Shown piece by piece: positions 14,736 through 22,465 of a DNA stretch of 34,659 nucleotides. A program made the translations under genes and the position numbers. Source of the DNA: Paraktedonobacter sp035294465. GTDB taxonomy: Bacteria > Chloroflexota > Ktedonobacteria > Ktedonobacterales > Ktedonobacteraceae. Within the stretch, counting starts at the first letter, position 1, and the number at the start of each line of letters is the position of its first letter. The stretch is from NCBI GenBank assembly GCA_035294465.1, contig DATGKW010000009.1, forward strand, positions 1-34,659, read 5' to 3'. The notes under the pieces are model-generated. The model was given only the letters and a program-made list of their open reading frames with translations, was not told the origin of the DNA and did no database searches.

Positions 14736-15787
14736 CTCGTTATAGTGCGTGAATTGACCGTCCCCAGGCCCTTCACACCATACACCACACGTTGTTCCAG
14801 AGCGGGGACTCCGCGAGGACTCATAGCGAGCAGAGCTATGTGGCGTACAAGCAGCGCCCTGGTCAGGGTATGCTCAAAGCCACTGGAACGCAGTGCGTCG
14901 ATAACAATGGACTCGTACTCCCGCACCTGACAGCAAATGGGGCGTACGCTTCCTTCCAGCAATCGCCGGGCGCCGAACCGCAGGAGTGGACCGGCCAGTT
15001 CGGCATGTTCAGGATGAACGATAAGAGAGAGCTGGTGTGGGTCCGAGCCGCGTCCACGGTAGATCCGCAACCATGCTCCTAAACGCACGCCAACATCACA
15101 CACGAAACTCTCATCGCCCCGTGCAAAGGATGATGGTAGAGGCCGCAGTGAGCCAACGTGTAGTTTAGCATATTCTTCGCTGTTGTCCAGCATCTCCGCC
15201 ATCTGCACCCGTTGCGGGGTAACGGCGCGATAGATCTGGTGTAATCCCCACACATGATGGCGATTCCAGCGATGCAGCGAAGGTGGATAAGACTCGTCAT
15301 GATCCATCTCCAGCGAAGCTTTATCCGGGTCAAAGACATACGTCAACAGCCGGGCATATCGCTGGAAACCAGCCTTATAGAACAGGCCCATTTCAGGCAG
15401 GTTATCTTCAACCTTCGCGAAAATACGCAGTATTCCATGAGTGGATGCCGCGCCCAGAGCATATTCGAGCAGAGCGCTCAGGACCTCGTCTCCAGGCACA
15501 TCTCGATTGGCCATAGAGGCGAGATAAGACAGGTCCCAGGCGATACGCGAAGGACGCTCGCGCACCTGGGCAAAGCCCAGCAAACGCCAATGATCCTCGC
15601 AGATCCAGGTGCGTGAAGTAGAATTGACGGGGATGATATTTCTTAGGAGAGGCGGGAGCAGAACGCGACTCTCCATCGGCTCCAGCCAGCACACGAAATT
15701 CGCGAATTCGTGTTGCCTGCTGCGAGTACGTCGATCAATGGCGTAGATGATTCCCGGCAGGTCTACATATAATACCGGTCGTATCAT
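14732..15787 (-). CDS. GNAT-fold protein, apparently duplicated domain
   Basis: A 351-residue protein that reads like two GNAT-type halves. The N-terminal half (MIRPVLYVDLPGII to LRIFAKVEDNLPEMGLFYKAGF, about 1-150) ends with the NxxxxxLYxxxGF pattern of acetyltransferase beta-5. The C-terminal half (about 210-330) ends with VREYESIVIDALRSSGFEH, the same pattern in degenerate form. The acetyl-CoA loop (Q/RxxGxG/A) is not clear in either half, so catalytic activity is uncertain. The start ATG at 15785-15787 follows GGGAG by 4-5 bases; an upstream in-frame start (15817) is weaker. Its stop overlaps the ATPase start (GTGA), so the two proteins are made together, probably for one process. Function unknown. 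Confidence 0.7.
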   Translation of the reverse strand: MIRPVLYVDLPGIIYAIDRRTRSRQHEFANFVCWLEPMESRVLLPPLLRNIIPVNSTSRTWICEDHWRLLGFAQVRERPSRIAWDLSYLASMANRDVPGDEVLSALLEYALGAASTHGILRIFAKVEDNLPEMGLFYKAGFQRYARLLTYVFDPDKASLEMDHDESYPPSLHRWNRHHVWGLHQIYRAVTPQRVQMAEMLDNSEEYAKLHVGSLRPLPSSFARGDESFVCDVGVRLGAWLRIYRGRGSDPHQLSLIVHPEHAELAGPLLRFGARRLLEGSVRPICCQVREYESIVIDALRSSGFEHTLTRALLVRHIALLAMSPRGVPALEQRVVYGVKGLGTVNSRTITR

Positions 15788-15853
15788 CAGTGCTCCCGCG
15801 CCTACATAGGGGGCCAATCTGATCGATAAGTACGCCCTGGCCTCTTTTCCAAA

Positions 15854-15872
15854 GGCTGCGACCGTAGCAGCC
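15854..15872 (-). terminator. Short hairpin just after pdxT
   Basis: On the minus strand a 6-bp GC stem (15867-15872 with 15854-15859, loop 7) followed by TTTGG lies 2 bases past the pdxT stop. It would be a weak, leaky terminator, letting some transcription reach the GNAT/ATPase pair. Confidence 0.35.
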
Positions 15873-15874
15873 CC

Positions 15875-16546
15875 CTACTTCTTAGCGCTCTGTACTAGAC
15901 GTAGGAAGTAGTCGTGAAAACGTGGGTCTCCTGCCACCTCCGGGTGAAATGCCGTGCCCAGTAAGGAGTCCTGACGAACGGCAACGATGGTACCATCGTC
16001 GAGCGTTGCCAGCACCTTCACCTCTGGCCCTACATCTTCGACCGAGGGGCCACGAATGAAGACTGCGTGGAATGGCGCTTCTCCCAGTTCAGGCACAGTG
16101 AGATCGGTTTCAAAACTCTCCCGCTGACTGCCGAAAGCGTTACGGCGAACGCGAATATTCATTGAGGCCAGCAGCGGCTGACCTGCAAGCGCGTTGTCCG
16201 TTTCTCGCGCTAATAAGATTAACCCCGCGCAGGTTCCCCAGAAGGGAACCCCTTCACCGATCATGCGCTGAAGCGGTTCTTTCAAACCGTACAGCACCAT
16301 CAGTTTCCCTATGGTGGTACTCTCACCACCTGGTAATATTATACCATCTAAATCGCTCAAGTGCTCAGGGAGTTTTACGACGACTGCCTCGATATCTAAA
16401 TGAAGCATCTCCGCCGCTCTCTTCAGCGCTTTCACATGCGCCTCGAAATCTCCCTGTAACCCCAGAACGCCAATGCGTAGCTTCTTGTGAGTATACGCCT
16501 GAGAGGGTGTCCCGGTTGCATTGGTGTGCATCATCTGGTTTACCAT
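15875..16546 (-). CDS. pdxT: Pyridoxal 5'-phosphate synthase glutaminase subunit PdxT
   Basis: PdxT hydrolyses glutamine and passes ammonia to PdxS for de novo PLP synthesis. The class I glutaminase triad is complete: C106 in WGTCAGLI, H201 and E203 in FHPE. LGLQGDFEAH (28-37) and LPGGESTTIGKLM (71-83) are family signatures. Length is 223, with about 20 extra residues before the conserved KLRIGVLGLQG. The ATG at 16544-16546 overlaps the pdxS stop by 7 bases (ATGGTAA), implying coupling. PLP is the cofactor of, for example, the threonine ammonia-lyase encoded nearby. Confidence 0.95.
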   Translation of the reverse strand: MVNQMMHTNATGTPSQAYTHKKLRIGVLGLQGDFEAHVKALKRAAEMLHLDIEAVVVKLPEHLSDLDGIILPGGESTTIGKLMVLYGLKEPLQRMIGEGVPFWGTCAGLILLARETDNALAGQPLLASMNIRVRRNAFGSQRESFETDLTVPELGEAPFHAVFIRGPSVEDVGPEVKVLATLDDGTIVAVRQDSLLGTAFHPEVAGDPRFHDYFLRLVQSAKK

Positions 16547-17427
16547 CCACGCGGCGCCATTTGCTCTTCAGGAGGCAGCAGGCTAGCGCTTCTGCCCACC
16601 ATTGGCTCGCCCAGGTTGCGCGAAACCTCAGCGATGATATCGGGGTCCTCGAAATGCGTGGTTGCTCGCACAATTGCTTTGGCGCGCTTCATGGGATCGC
16701 CAGACTTGAAGATGCCTGAGCCTACAAAAATGCCCTCGGCCCCCAGGCGCATCATCAGCGCCGCGTCAGCAGGCGTCGCGATTCCTCCGGCTGAGAAGTT
16801 GACCACAGGCAGCTTGCCAGTGCGTGCCACTTCGCAGACCAGCTCATACGGTGCTTCCAACTCTTTGGCAGCGGTCATCCACTCTTCTTCGGGCAGCGAT
16901 TGCAGCCTGCGGATGTCATCCATGATCGTGCGCATATGGCGCACCGCTTCGACAACATCGCCGGTGCCCGGCTCACCTTTGGTGCGCAGCATGGCTGCGC
17001 CCTCGCCCACACGCCGCAGCGCCTCGCCCAGGTTGCGCGCGCCACAGACAAACGGTACACGGAAGAGATGTTTATTCACATGATATTTCTCGTCAGCGGG
17101 CGTTAAAACCTCGGATTCATCGATACAGTCAACGCCAATGGCCTGAAGAATTTCGGCCTCGACGAAGTGCCCGATGCGGCACTTAGCCATGACGGGGATA
17201 GTCACCGCCTCTTTAATCCGAATAACCAGCTCTGGATCGCTCATCCTGGCCACGCCTCCGTAAGCGCGGATATCGGCCGGCACTCGTTCCAGGGCCATGA
17301 CAGCACAGGCCCCGGCCTCCTCGGCAATTTTGGCCTGATCAGGAGTAACTACATCGCAGATGACGCCACCCTTGAGCATTTCTGGAAACGTTCGCTTAAC
17401 CTGTGTAGTTCCTAGTTGTTTTTCCAT
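16540..17427 (-). CDS. pdxS: Pyridoxal 5'-phosphate synthase lyase subunit PdxS
   Basis: PdxS builds PLP from ribose 5-phosphate, glyceraldehyde 3-phosphate and PdxT-derived ammonia in a dodecameric ring. From the ATG at 17425-17427, which follows GGGAGG, the protein has 295 residues, the normal size. Active-site residues are in place: D25 in GGVICDVVTP, K82 in PVMAKCRIGH and K150 in MLRTKGEPGTGD, together with NFSAGGIATPADAAL. An upstream in-frame start at 17463 would add 12 residues and is less likely. A TATGAT lies about 60 bases upstream on the minus strand, without a clear -35. Confidence 0.97.
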   Translation of the reverse strand: MEKQLGTTQVKRTFPEMLKGGVICDVVTPDQAKIAEEAGACAVMALERVPADIRAYGGVARMSDPELVIRIKEAVTIPVMAKCRIGHFVEAEILQAIGVDCIDESEVLTPADEKYHVNKHLFRVPFVCGARNLGEALRRVGEGAAMLRTKGEPGTGDVVEAVRHMRTIMDDIRRLQSLPEEEWMTAAKELEAPYELVCEVARTGKLPVVNFSAGGIATPADAALMMRLGAEGIFVGSGIFKSGDPMKRAKAIVRATTHFEDPDIIAEVSRNLGEPMVGRSASLLPPEEQMAPRGW

Positions 17428-17885
17428 GATGAATAAGCCTCCCTGGCTAAGTTTGCAGTACATCCGTTTACCTGATCATAGCATGTTGGCTGGTTCTTTC
17501 CTACAGCCAAGTCCGCGTGAGTCGATCAGCCATCTCTTCCAATTGGCTGGTATACTATCAGAACAAGGTGTCAAACCAACAAGGAATAAAAAGAGGACCA
17601 GGCAAATTCCTCCCGTTCTTTCTTTCTAGAAGTAGCTCAGGGGAATCTGGTCTGGGATGGGAATTTAGAAATTTATCTATAAGCAGTATCGCAGTCACAA
17701 AACCCACAAAGAAGCTCTCAGTGCCCAGGCACACAATTAGACAACTTCCAAACGTTTGGATGCTGAGGGTTGGACGAGATTTGATTGAGGAAAGCTCCAC
17801 ACAAGCGTAATGCCGAGTATCTCGATCTCCCAGTTTCCTGATACGAGCAATTTTGATTCTCTTTTTGGAAGATCCCATACGGGTA
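17428..17885. other. Gene-poor stretch between pdxS and mazF
   Basis: Nothing certain is encoded here. The first 60 bases hold the pdxS leader. On the minus strand a 106-codon frame (17558-17878) starts 7 bases after the mazF stop and contains a hydrophobic run (CLIVCLGTESFFVGFVTAIL), but it has no ribosome site and no recognisable domain. A 97-codon plus-strand frame (17517-17810) overlaps it. The base composition is more A/T-rich than the genes around it. It may be a decayed gene. Confidence 0.4.
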
Positions 17886-18302
17886 TCACGGAAATAAACT
17901 GAAGCTCAATTTGAGCGCGTGATCCACGCGTGCCAGCTCCTCAGCGTTGATCGAGCCACGTTTGCGCAGCAGGCGCGATTTCTCAATGGTCATAACCTGT
18001 TCGCATTTGACATCGGTGAAATCGGTCAGCCCATTTTCGGCTGTGGGCGCAATACGCACATGCAGGGGAAGCTCGCGCTCCGTGCGACTCATTGAAGCCA
18101 CAATGGTTAGAGGATAGCTTGGAGAAGCATTCCCACGGTCGTTCTGAATAATCAGGGCCGGGCGCGTGCCCTGCTGTTCAGCTCCTCGACCGGGGGACCA
18201 GTTGACATCCCAGATTTCACCGCGCCGGGGACTTGGGGGCGCTGGATGACGAATCTCACTCTGCTGGAGACCGGGCGTGGATGCCTTCGCCTCACTACTC
18301 AT
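17886..18302 (-). CDS. MazF/PemK-type endoribonuclease toxin
   Basis: Toxins of this family cut mRNA at short sequences and stop growth when the antitoxin is lost. The fold start RRGEIWDVNWSPGRGAEQQG and RPALIIQNDRGN (from about residue 26) is typical, followed by the second strand PLTIVASMSRTER, HVRIAP and TDVKCEQVMTIEKSRL with the usual Asp/Cys/Gln block, and a C-terminal helix. Length 138 includes about 25 extra N-terminal residues. The ATG follows AAGGTG. The partner is the gene 71 bases upstream; antitoxin-toxin order fits a TA module. The gap is wider than the usual overlap or few bases. Confidence 0.85.
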   Translation of the reverse strand: MSSEAKASTPGLQQSEIRHPAPPSPRRGEIWDVNWSPGRGAEQQGTRPALIIQNDRGNASPSYPLTIVASMSRTERELPLHVRIAPTAENGLTDFTDVKCEQVMTIEKSRLLRKRGSINAEELARVDHALKLSFSLFP

Positions 18303-18373
18303 GTATTACACCTTATACTACATTTTTTTGCTCGTTGTTTGCTTGCTCGTGTTTAAACCTCGACGGCCTTTTC

Positions 18374-18700
18374 TCAGGCGACCATGCCTTCGCGGCCGGC
18401 TGCGAAAAAAAATCTGGCATCATCGAGGGTTTCTGGGAGGGAACCGAGATAGGCGTAGGCTTCGTCCAGGGTGTTGTTGAAAGAGGAGAGTTCTTGTTCG
18501 CGTTTTTGTAGAATGGCTGCTTTTAACTGTTCATAATTGTCCTGGCGCATGAGTTCCATAATGGTTTCTACAACATCTCCGAGGGACGATTCGAGTTCGG
18601 CTGCCAGTGCCTTGAGTTCTTTATGCTGCGTTGAGGGGATCTGTATCGATTTGCGGACTAGGCTATTATGACGATAAAAATCCGGTTGTACAACGGCCAT
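18374..18700 (-). CDS. Putative antitoxin, ribbon-helix-helix-like
   Basis: A 108-residue protein upstream of the MazF-type toxin. The stretch KSIQIPSTQHKELKALAAEL followed by ESSLGDVVETIMELM (about 17-52) looks like a ribbon-helix-helix DNA-binding unit: a beta-strand with alternating residues, helix, turn and second helix. The C-terminal half (about 53-108) is helical and acidic, ending in LGSLPETLDDARFFFAAG, which could wrap the toxin. Assignment rests on position and shape, not on a recognised family. The ATG is preceded by AGGAGG, and a strong promoter lies upstream. Such antitoxins usually repress their own promoter. Confidence 0.6.
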   Translation of the reverse strand: MAVVQPDFYRHNSLVRKSIQIPSTQHKELKALAAELESSLGDVVETIMELMRQDNYEQLKAAILQKREQELSSFNNTLDEAYAYLGSLPETLDDARFFFAAGREGMVA

Positions 18701-18745
18701 AAAACTGCCTCCTGTTCCTAACGCGAACGGCTTTTATCTCTCTCA

Positions 18746-18774
18746 ATTGTATATGGTCCTTCTGAAAAAGTCAA
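18746..18774 (-). promoter_or_regulatory. Promoter of the toxin-antitoxin pair
   Basis: On the minus strand TTGACT (18769-18774) and TACAAT (18746-18751) with a 17-base spacer. Transcription would start about 40 bases before the antitoxin ATG, leaving a short leader in which an autorepressor could bind. Confidence 0.75.
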
Positions 18775-18924
18775 TAAACTTGCTTTCCCGGCTGGAAGTT
18801 TGTGATGGGTGTGTCCTTCCCCACGAGCCCGCTCCCAGGCAGAGTCCCAATTAGAATCATAGAATAGGATACAATAGAAACATCTATAACGATAACTATC
18901 ACCTACTCAGGAGAAAGAAACGCC

Positions 18925-19611
18925 ATGACCCACCTGTACCTTATTCGTCATGGAGACGCCACAACAACGAGCACCAACCCGCTGGAGGACCCGCGCCTGA
19001 CTACGCTGGGGGTAGCTCAGGCCGAGCGACTGCGTGACCGTCTGGCAGATACTCGCGAGATCAGGGCCGATGTCCTGATTGCCAGCACGATGTTGCGAGC
19101 CAGGCAAACTGCCGAGATTATTGCTCCTGCCCTGGGTCTGCCTATTCTCTATGATGATGATCTGCAGGAATGGCGTTTTCCCCAGGATGAGACGCTCAAT
19201 GTCGATGAATATATCGAGCACTTCAAAACGATTCCACACGAGCAGAAGCCGTTTTTCCAGGTCATCCCCGGTGCCGAAAGTTGGGTACAGTTTATGCTGC
19301 GCGCCTGCACCTCGCTCAACAGGCTTATCCAGCAGTATGAGGGCAAAACCATCGTGGTGGTCTGCCACGGAGGTATAATCGATGCCTCCTTCCATTTTTT
19401 TCTGCGGCTGAGCACCCTCCATTTGCCTCCCGCCTATTTCGATACCCACAACACTTCTATTACTCACTGGTACAGTACTACCGACCAGGGAGACTATCCC
19501 TCCGGCTGGATGCTGGAACGCTACAACGACACCATGCATTTACGAGATCTGTATTCATCTCTACGTATTCCCTGGCGCGAGCTTGCCGATTCAGCGGCAG
19601 AAAATATCTAG
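18925..19611 (+). CDS. Histidine phosphatase family protein
   Basis: A 228-residue member of the phosphoglycerate-mutase-like phosphatases. The catalytic RHG is at residues 8-10 (YLIRHGDATTT), LTTLGVAQAERL follows, STMLRARQTAEII holds the second Arg (R60), and the second catalytic His is H148 in VVVCHGGII. AGGAGA lies before the ATG. A TACAAT at 18870-18875 may be its -10. Substrates in this family range from sugar phosphates to nucleotides and proteins; nothing here picks one. Its stop codon shares CTAG with the stop of the convergent kinase gene. Confidence 0.9.
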   Translation: MTHLYLIRHGDATTTSTNPLEDPRLTTLGVAQAERLRDRLADTREIRADVLIASTMLRARQTAEIIAPALGLPILYDDDLQEWRFPQDETLNVDEYIEHFKTIPHEQKPFFQVIPGAESWVQFMLRACTSLNRLIQQYEGKTIVVVCHGGIIDASFHFFLRLSTLHLPPAYFDTHNTSITHWYSTTDQGDYPSGWMLERYNDTMHLRDLYSSLRIPWRELADSAAENI

Positions 19612-21569
19612 AGCCACTGTTGTCTCGTAGCCACTACAGCAGCCTGCGTGCGATCCTTGACATGCATTTTTTGCATGATATGGTGAACGTGAGATTTGAC
19701 GGTTTCGAGGCTTACCGAGAGGTGTTCAGAGATGGCGCGGTTGGTCAGACCCTCGACAAGCAAACGCAGGACTTCGCGCTCGCGCTCGGTGAGCAGAGCA
19801 GAAGACGAGGCAAGCGGGAAACGCGCTTTGAGGGTGGTACCCTCGCCCGGCTTGCTGGAGATCTCCAGCGTCCCCCCAGCCTGGCGAATACGCTCTTCCA
19901 TAGTGAGCAAGCCCATATGACGGGTTGCAGCTTCGTGGTCTGGTGCGCTTTTCTGTACTTCGCTGAGCAAAAATCCCCGGCCGTTATCACTGATCTGGAC
20001 AACTCCGAGGCCCGCAGTACGATGGATGCGAATGTTGACTTCGCTGGCATCAGCGTGCTTGCGAATATTGTTTAATGCTTCCTGCATAAAGCGATAGACC
20101 GGAGCCTGGAGCGCCTGTGGCCAGAGGGAGAGATTATCCAGATCATAGGTGATTTTGAGGTGCGACGAATTCAAACTATATTCGCGCAGTAGCGCCTCCA
20201 GCGCCTCGCCAAACTCCTGCTCCTCCAGAGGAGCAGGCAAGAGAGCCGAGATACCGGTGCGCAGGTCACGGAGGCTGCGATTGAGGAGCGATCGCGCTTG
20301 ATTGATCTCGTTGATCGCCGCCTGCGGCTGTTTCTCCAGGATACGCAGGGTATAGTCTAGCTTCTGCGTGGCGTAAGCTACATCCTGCACAATGCTATCG
20401 TGCATCTCGCGAGCGATACGAGCGCGCTCTTGCTCAATTAATTGCTGCCCTTCTGAAAGCCGTTGATCGTAATAAAACAGGATGAGAGCGACTACATCGC
20501 AGGCCGCGTTTAAGAGCAAGCACTGATCAGGCAAAGGCTCTGGTTCCTGCCGAAGCACGACGCCGAGTGCTCCCAGAATCCGGTCGTAGTAGCGCAAGAG
20601 ATGCCAGAGCAGAACATGTTCGCTGTCTTCGGGCAAAATAATCAGGCCGGAGGCCGGAGCTTCCTGCGTCCCTGCAAACGTGCTCGCCAGACTGTCCAGT
20701 TCAGCGGAGGCATGTTCAGCGAACAAGCCCGGATTGCCAACAGATGCTTGCAGGAGAAAGGTTCGTTGAGCAGGCTGATAGCGCCAGAGACAGCCTGTAG
20801 AGGTATACAAAGTCCGGCAGAGTAAGAGTAGAATCTGCTCCCCCAGGACTTGCCTCTCCATATGCGCACCCGCTCTCAGGCCCAGATCACACAGCGCCGT
20901 TAGCAGGCGAAGAACTTCTGCGAGATCCAGAGGAGCGCCAGCCTCTAACTCCTTTTTCTGCCCGTTTCGCGCTTTTTTTGGATATACCGAACGTTCTGCG
21001 GAGCGCTTCAGCATCTCTGGTAGACCTGGTATTCTGCGGACAGGTTGAAATTCTTCCTCCCTCACGAGATATGCCGAAAGCAGAGAGACGCAGATCAACA
21101 ATTCTTCCTGGACCTCGGAGGCTGGCTCGGTCTGCGGACCAGCAGGACTAAAACAGAAAGCCAGCACTCCCTGGCGTCGGCCCTGGCGTAGAGCGTGAAG
21201 CAACACGCGGCCATGAGACCAGGCCAGAGCACGCTCTTCGGGCAAACTCAAGCTATCACGCGTAATATCAGGAATATTGACGAAGCCTTTGTGCCGCAAG
21301 GCCGAAGCAAAAAGCCCCTGAAGCGGGAGCTCAATCGGGGCGCTGTCCGGGGAAAAGCTGGCAGGGTGCGGAGGCCGGCCAGAGTGCTCCAGCAGCGCCA
21401 GTATCTGGCGCTGGCGATTAAGCTCAAACAGGAGCGCCAGGCGCGAACCGCAACTTTTGCGTGCATATTCCAGCAACATCGCTCGTCCCTGAGCCACCGA
21501 CATGCCCTGTTGCAATCGTGCCACCAGGCTTAAGAGGGTCTGCGACGCCACTGCACATCTTTCTCCCAC
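19608..21569 (-). CDS. Sensor histidine kinase fused to LuxR-type DNA-binding domain
   Basis: A 653-residue soluble protein. Two GAF-like sensor segments (about 15-170 and 225-370) precede a HisKA_3 dimerisation domain with phospho-acceptor H390 in ARIAREMHDSIVQD, then HATPase_c with the N-box EALNNIRKHA (497-506), DNGRGF (528-533) and GLLTMEERIRQAGG. The last 63 residues are a LuxR/GerE helix-turn-helix (LLTEREREVLRLLVEGLTNR, then ISEHLSVSLETVKSHVHH). No receiver domain lies between kinase and DNA-binding part, and no transmembrane helix is seen. The usual NarL-type partner is a separate receiver-HTH protein, so this looks like a sensor that may act on DNA directly. The start is GTG at 21567-21569; another GTG at 21549-21551 has GGAG upstream and is an alternative. 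Confidence 0.85.
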   Translation of the reverse strand: MGERCAVASQTLLSLVARLQQGMSVAQGRAMLLEYARKSCGSRLALLFELNRQRQILALLEHSGRPPHPASFSPDSAPIELPLQGLFASALRHKGFVNIPDITRDSLSLPEERALAWSHGRVLLHALRQGRRQGVLAFCFSPAGPQTEPASEVQEELLICVSLLSAYLVREEEFQPVRRIPGLPEMLKRSAERSVYPKKARNGQKKELEAGAPLDLAEVLRLLTALCDLGLRAGAHMERQVLGEQILLLLCRTLYTSTGCLWRYQPAQRTFLLQASVGNPGLFAEHASAELDSLASTFAGTQEAPASGLIILPEDSEHVLLWHLLRYYDRILGALGVVLRQEPEPLPDQCLLLNAACDVVALILFYYDQRLSEGQQLIEQERARIAREMHDSIVQDVAYATQKLDYTLRILEKQPQAAINEINQARSLLNRSLRDLRTGISALLPAPLEEQEFGEALEALLREYSLNSSHLKITYDLDNLSLWPQALQAPVYRFMQEALNNIRKHADASEVNIRIHRTAGLGVVQISDNGRGFLLSEVQKSAPDHEAATRHMGLLTMEERIRQAGGTLEISSKPGEGTTLKARFPLASSSALLTEREREVLRLLVEGLTNRAISEHLSVSLETVKSHVHHIMQKMHVKDRTQAAVVATRQQWL

Positions 21570-21695
21570 GCAACTATTCTACTCAGGGAAAAACGCTCAA
21601 TTCTCTTCTCTCTTCATCATACACAGGGAAAAAAGAGCGCAGATAACCCCCGTTCCACTCCAGGGAAGAGCGAGGGAGTTTATCCACGCACACGT

Positions 21696-22286
21696 TTAGT
21701 GAGAAACCATCACCTGTTGCTCATTTCGCTCTTCGAGCTGATCCATGTCCAACAGAGTCTTCACAGCCGTATCAGAGAGAGCTTTTTTACTCTGCGGGTC
21801 AAAGACGACCTTATCGCGCGCACAATAGAGCAAACGGTTCCAGTTCGCCATTGCCAGATCCCAGACGGGATAGCGGCGGCGGGCTTCCTCATCGCCCTGG
21901 CCGATACGGCGGACAGCCACAAAGGACAGCACCAGCGCTATGACGATAAAAGCCAGCGTTATAATCATCTGCGGCCACGAAAACTGGCCACTGGCGAGAA
22001 TGACAAGGACGAGAAAGGCACCAATGCCCACCAGAATCATACCGACGCCAATATATTTCATCATAGATATTCGCGCTTCAGGCATGGGTGGAGGCGCTAT
22101 ATGCAGTTCACCAGCTTCATAAGCTGTTTGCATTTTCTTCACTTGATCTGCCCGACCGCACACCGGGCAGGGAGAAAGTTGCCTGCGAGAAGAAACCATA
22201 AATACAATATCCTCCTTGTTCGCCGGGTCGCGAACTCGAATACTGAAGTCGTCTAAGAGCATATCACTTTGCAAAGGGTTAGACAA
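21696..22286 (-). CDS. Zinc-ribbon-like membrane protein, unknown function
   Basis: A 196-residue protein. An N-terminal cytoplasmic part has CPVCGRADQVKK (about 40-51), one CxxC knuckle, with no clear second pair apart from a lone Cys in LLYCARDKVVFDP near the end. Two hydrophobic helices follow (about 76-98, YIGVGMILVGIGAFLVLVIL, and about 105-125). The C-terminal region WDLAMANWNRLLYCARDKVV is soluble. Start is TTG at 22284-22286; ATG at residue 9 (22260-22262) is possible but neither has a strong ribosome site. It is not in an obvious operon. Function unknown. Confidence 0.65.
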   Translation of the reverse strand: MSNPLQSDMLLDDFSIRVRDPANKEDIVFMVSSRRQLSPCPVCGRADQVKKMQTAYEAGELHIAPPPMPEARISMMKYIGVGMILVGIGAFLVLVILASGQFSWPQMIITLAFIVIALVLSFVAVRRIGQGDEEARRRYPVWDLAMANWNRLLYCARDKVVFDPQSKKALSDTAVKTLLDMDQLEERNEQQVMVSH

Positions 22287-22453
22287 TGCTCTTTTTCTGA
22301 GGTAAAGAAAGGCTCTCTACACTCTATTGTAATAGTTTTTTCCATAAATAGACCAGTCCACCCCCACTCCCCTTCTGAGTAAGAAGACTGATGCCAGAAA
22401 AGGAAAGCGCCGGTTAGTCAGGAACCTCGCTTCTCCACGCTGGTCAGAGGTGC

Positions 22454-22459
22454 TATAAT
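22454..22459 (+). promoter_or_regulatory. -10 element of a probably leaderless rlmN promoter
   Basis: A consensus TATAAT ends only 6 bases before the rlmN ATG (22466), so transcription would start at or within a base or two of the start codon. The -35 region (around 22431-22436, TTCTCC) is weak. No ribosome site precedes the ATG. Confidence 0.6.
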
Positions 22460-22465
22460 GCGTGT

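Noticed and set aside
17625..17700. tRNA-like GTAGCTCAG stretch
   Set aside because: It resembles a D-arm but no acceptor pairing, anticodon stem or TTCGA arm is present.
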